From Cryomorphaceae bacterium (lineage in GTDB: Bacteria > Bacteroidota > Bacteroidia > Flavobacteriales_D > Crocinitomicaceae): a stretch of 43,884 bases of DNA. The notes beneath the pieces are model-generated. The model did not search any database and was not told where the DNA came from. It saw nothing but the letters and a program-made list of their open reading frames with translations. Position numbers and translations under genes: made by a program. Shown here in pieces: positions 43,349-43,884 of this stretch (positions are counted from its first letter, which is position 1; the number at the start of each line of letters is the position of its first letter). The stretch covers positions 1-43,884 of the forward strand of contig JAIXUE010000014.1 of assembly GCA_027483605.1 (NCBI GenBank), given 5' to 3'.

Positions 43349-43884
43349 TACTTGATTTGGTATTTGTCAAAGTTAGCGTGATCTGTTTGGCGCAGCTCTT
43401 CGGGGCTAAGGCTCTTGAAATAAGCGTAGGTGCGCTTGAGCCCCTCAGCGCGGTCTATTTGCGGTTCCCAACCCAATAGCGCTTTGGCTTTGGTGATATC
43501 GGGCTGGCGTTGCTTAGGGTCGTCTATGGGTAAATCTTTGTAGATGACTTTTTGGTCGGTGCCGGTGAGCTTGATGATTTCTTCGGCAAACTGGCCAATC
43601 GTAATTTCGTCGGGGTTCCCGATATTGACAGGGTCTGGGCAGTCCGAGTGCAAGAGGCGCACAATGCCTTCTACGAGGTCATCGACGTAGCAAAACGAGC
43701 GCGTTTGCGAGCCATCGCCAAAAATGGTGAGGTCTTCACCGCGCAACGCTTGGCCAATAAACGCTGGCAACACGCGGCCGTCGTTGAGGCGCATGCGCGG
43801 GCCGTAGGTATTGAAAATGCGCACAATGCGGGTTTCTAGGCCGTGGTAGGTGTGGTAGGCCATGGTGATGGCTTCCTGAAAGCG
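43348..43884 (-). CDS. UDP-glucuronate decarboxylase / UDP-xylose synthase (5' end off window)
   Basis: The C-terminal 178 residues are present and the frame is open to the right edge. From the edge the sequence reads [15 protein letters not shown], so the catalytic YxxxK lies just outside. [21 protein letters not shown], then [20 protein letters not shown] and [15 protein letters not shown], are the diagnostic wording of the UXS group of extended SDRs, which convert UDP-glucuronate to UDP-xylose. An ATG at 43863 is internal and should not be taken as the start. UDP-glucuronate itself would have to come from a dehydrogenase not seen here, as the one at 40469 looks HexNAc-specific. Confidence 0.88.
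   Translation of the reverse strand, partial: RFQEAITMAYHTYHGLETRIVRIFNTYGPRMRLNDGRVLPAFIGQALRGEDLTIFGDGSQTRSFCYVDDLVEGIVRLLHSDCPDPVNIGNPDEITIGQFAEEIIKLTGTDQKVIYKDLPIDDPKQRQPDITKAKALLGWEPQIDRAEGLKRTYAYFKSLSPEELRQTDHANFDKYQIK

Overview
The window is from a Bacteroidota (Bacteroidetes) chromosome, most likely a free-living respiring member of the Cytophaga/Flavobacterium/Saprospira type. The evidence is a complete SprA/Sov-type outer-membrane translocon of the type IX secretion system (T9SS), a secreted protease with a C-terminal T9SS type A sorting domain, a DUF2480 protein, menaquinone and ETF genes, a 2-oxoglutarate dehydrogenase, and repeated matches to the Bacteroidota -7 promoter box TAnnTTTG. 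No tRNA, rRNA, insertion sequence, prophage or CRISPR array was found. Most genes lie on the minus strand.

Layout, left to right. 1-4051: the 5' part of a very large minus-strand gene encoding an outer-membrane barrel followed by at least eleven ~90-residue cysteine-containing repeats; it runs off the left edge. 4135-7360: a small secreted YD-repeat protein, glycyl-tRNA synthetase and a divergent cyclase-family hydrolase. 7347-7671: a gene-free stretch with a long nested inverted repeat and an intrinsic terminator, a candidate structured RNA. 7672-18276: an apparent operon maeB - ruvA - sprA - GNAT acetyltransferase. 18384-22381: sucA-sucB (2-oxoglutarate dehydrogenase E1 and E2). 22499-23965: a divergent photolyase/cryptochrome of the iron-sulfur family that lacks all the expected cluster cysteines. 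23970-27126: a T9SS-exported trypsin-like protease and a divergent orphan OmpR-type response regulator.

27116-32871 is a tightly packed seven-gene minus-strand operon: rhomboid protease, DUF2480, menA, etfB, etfA, bifunctional-nuclease (DUF151) protein and an MFS nucleoside-type transporter. 33.0-34.8 kb is an AT-rich accessory patch with a higBA toxin-antitoxin pair (with a perfect palindromic operator), a SixA-like phosphatase and a second RelE/ParE toxin-antitoxin pair. 34849-43884 is a surface-polysaccharide cluster: UDP-glucuronate decarboxylase (partial), WbpD-, WbpB- and WbpA/TviB-like enzymes for an acetamido-uronic acid sugar, rmlA-rmlC-rmlB for dTDP-deoxyhexoses, a CpsB/CapC-type PHP phosphatase, and an MBOAT/SGNH pair predicted to O-acylate the polymer. 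It continues past the right edge.

Functional links: SprA provides the export channel for T9SS cargo such as the protease encoded 8.5 kb away. The etfAB-menA operon and sucAB-maeB loci together serve respiratory carbon oxidation. The polysaccharide cluster would build and decorate a glycan at the cell surface. Several gene junctions share a single base (TAATG, TGATG, TAGTG), which points to translational coupling and helps choose start codons.
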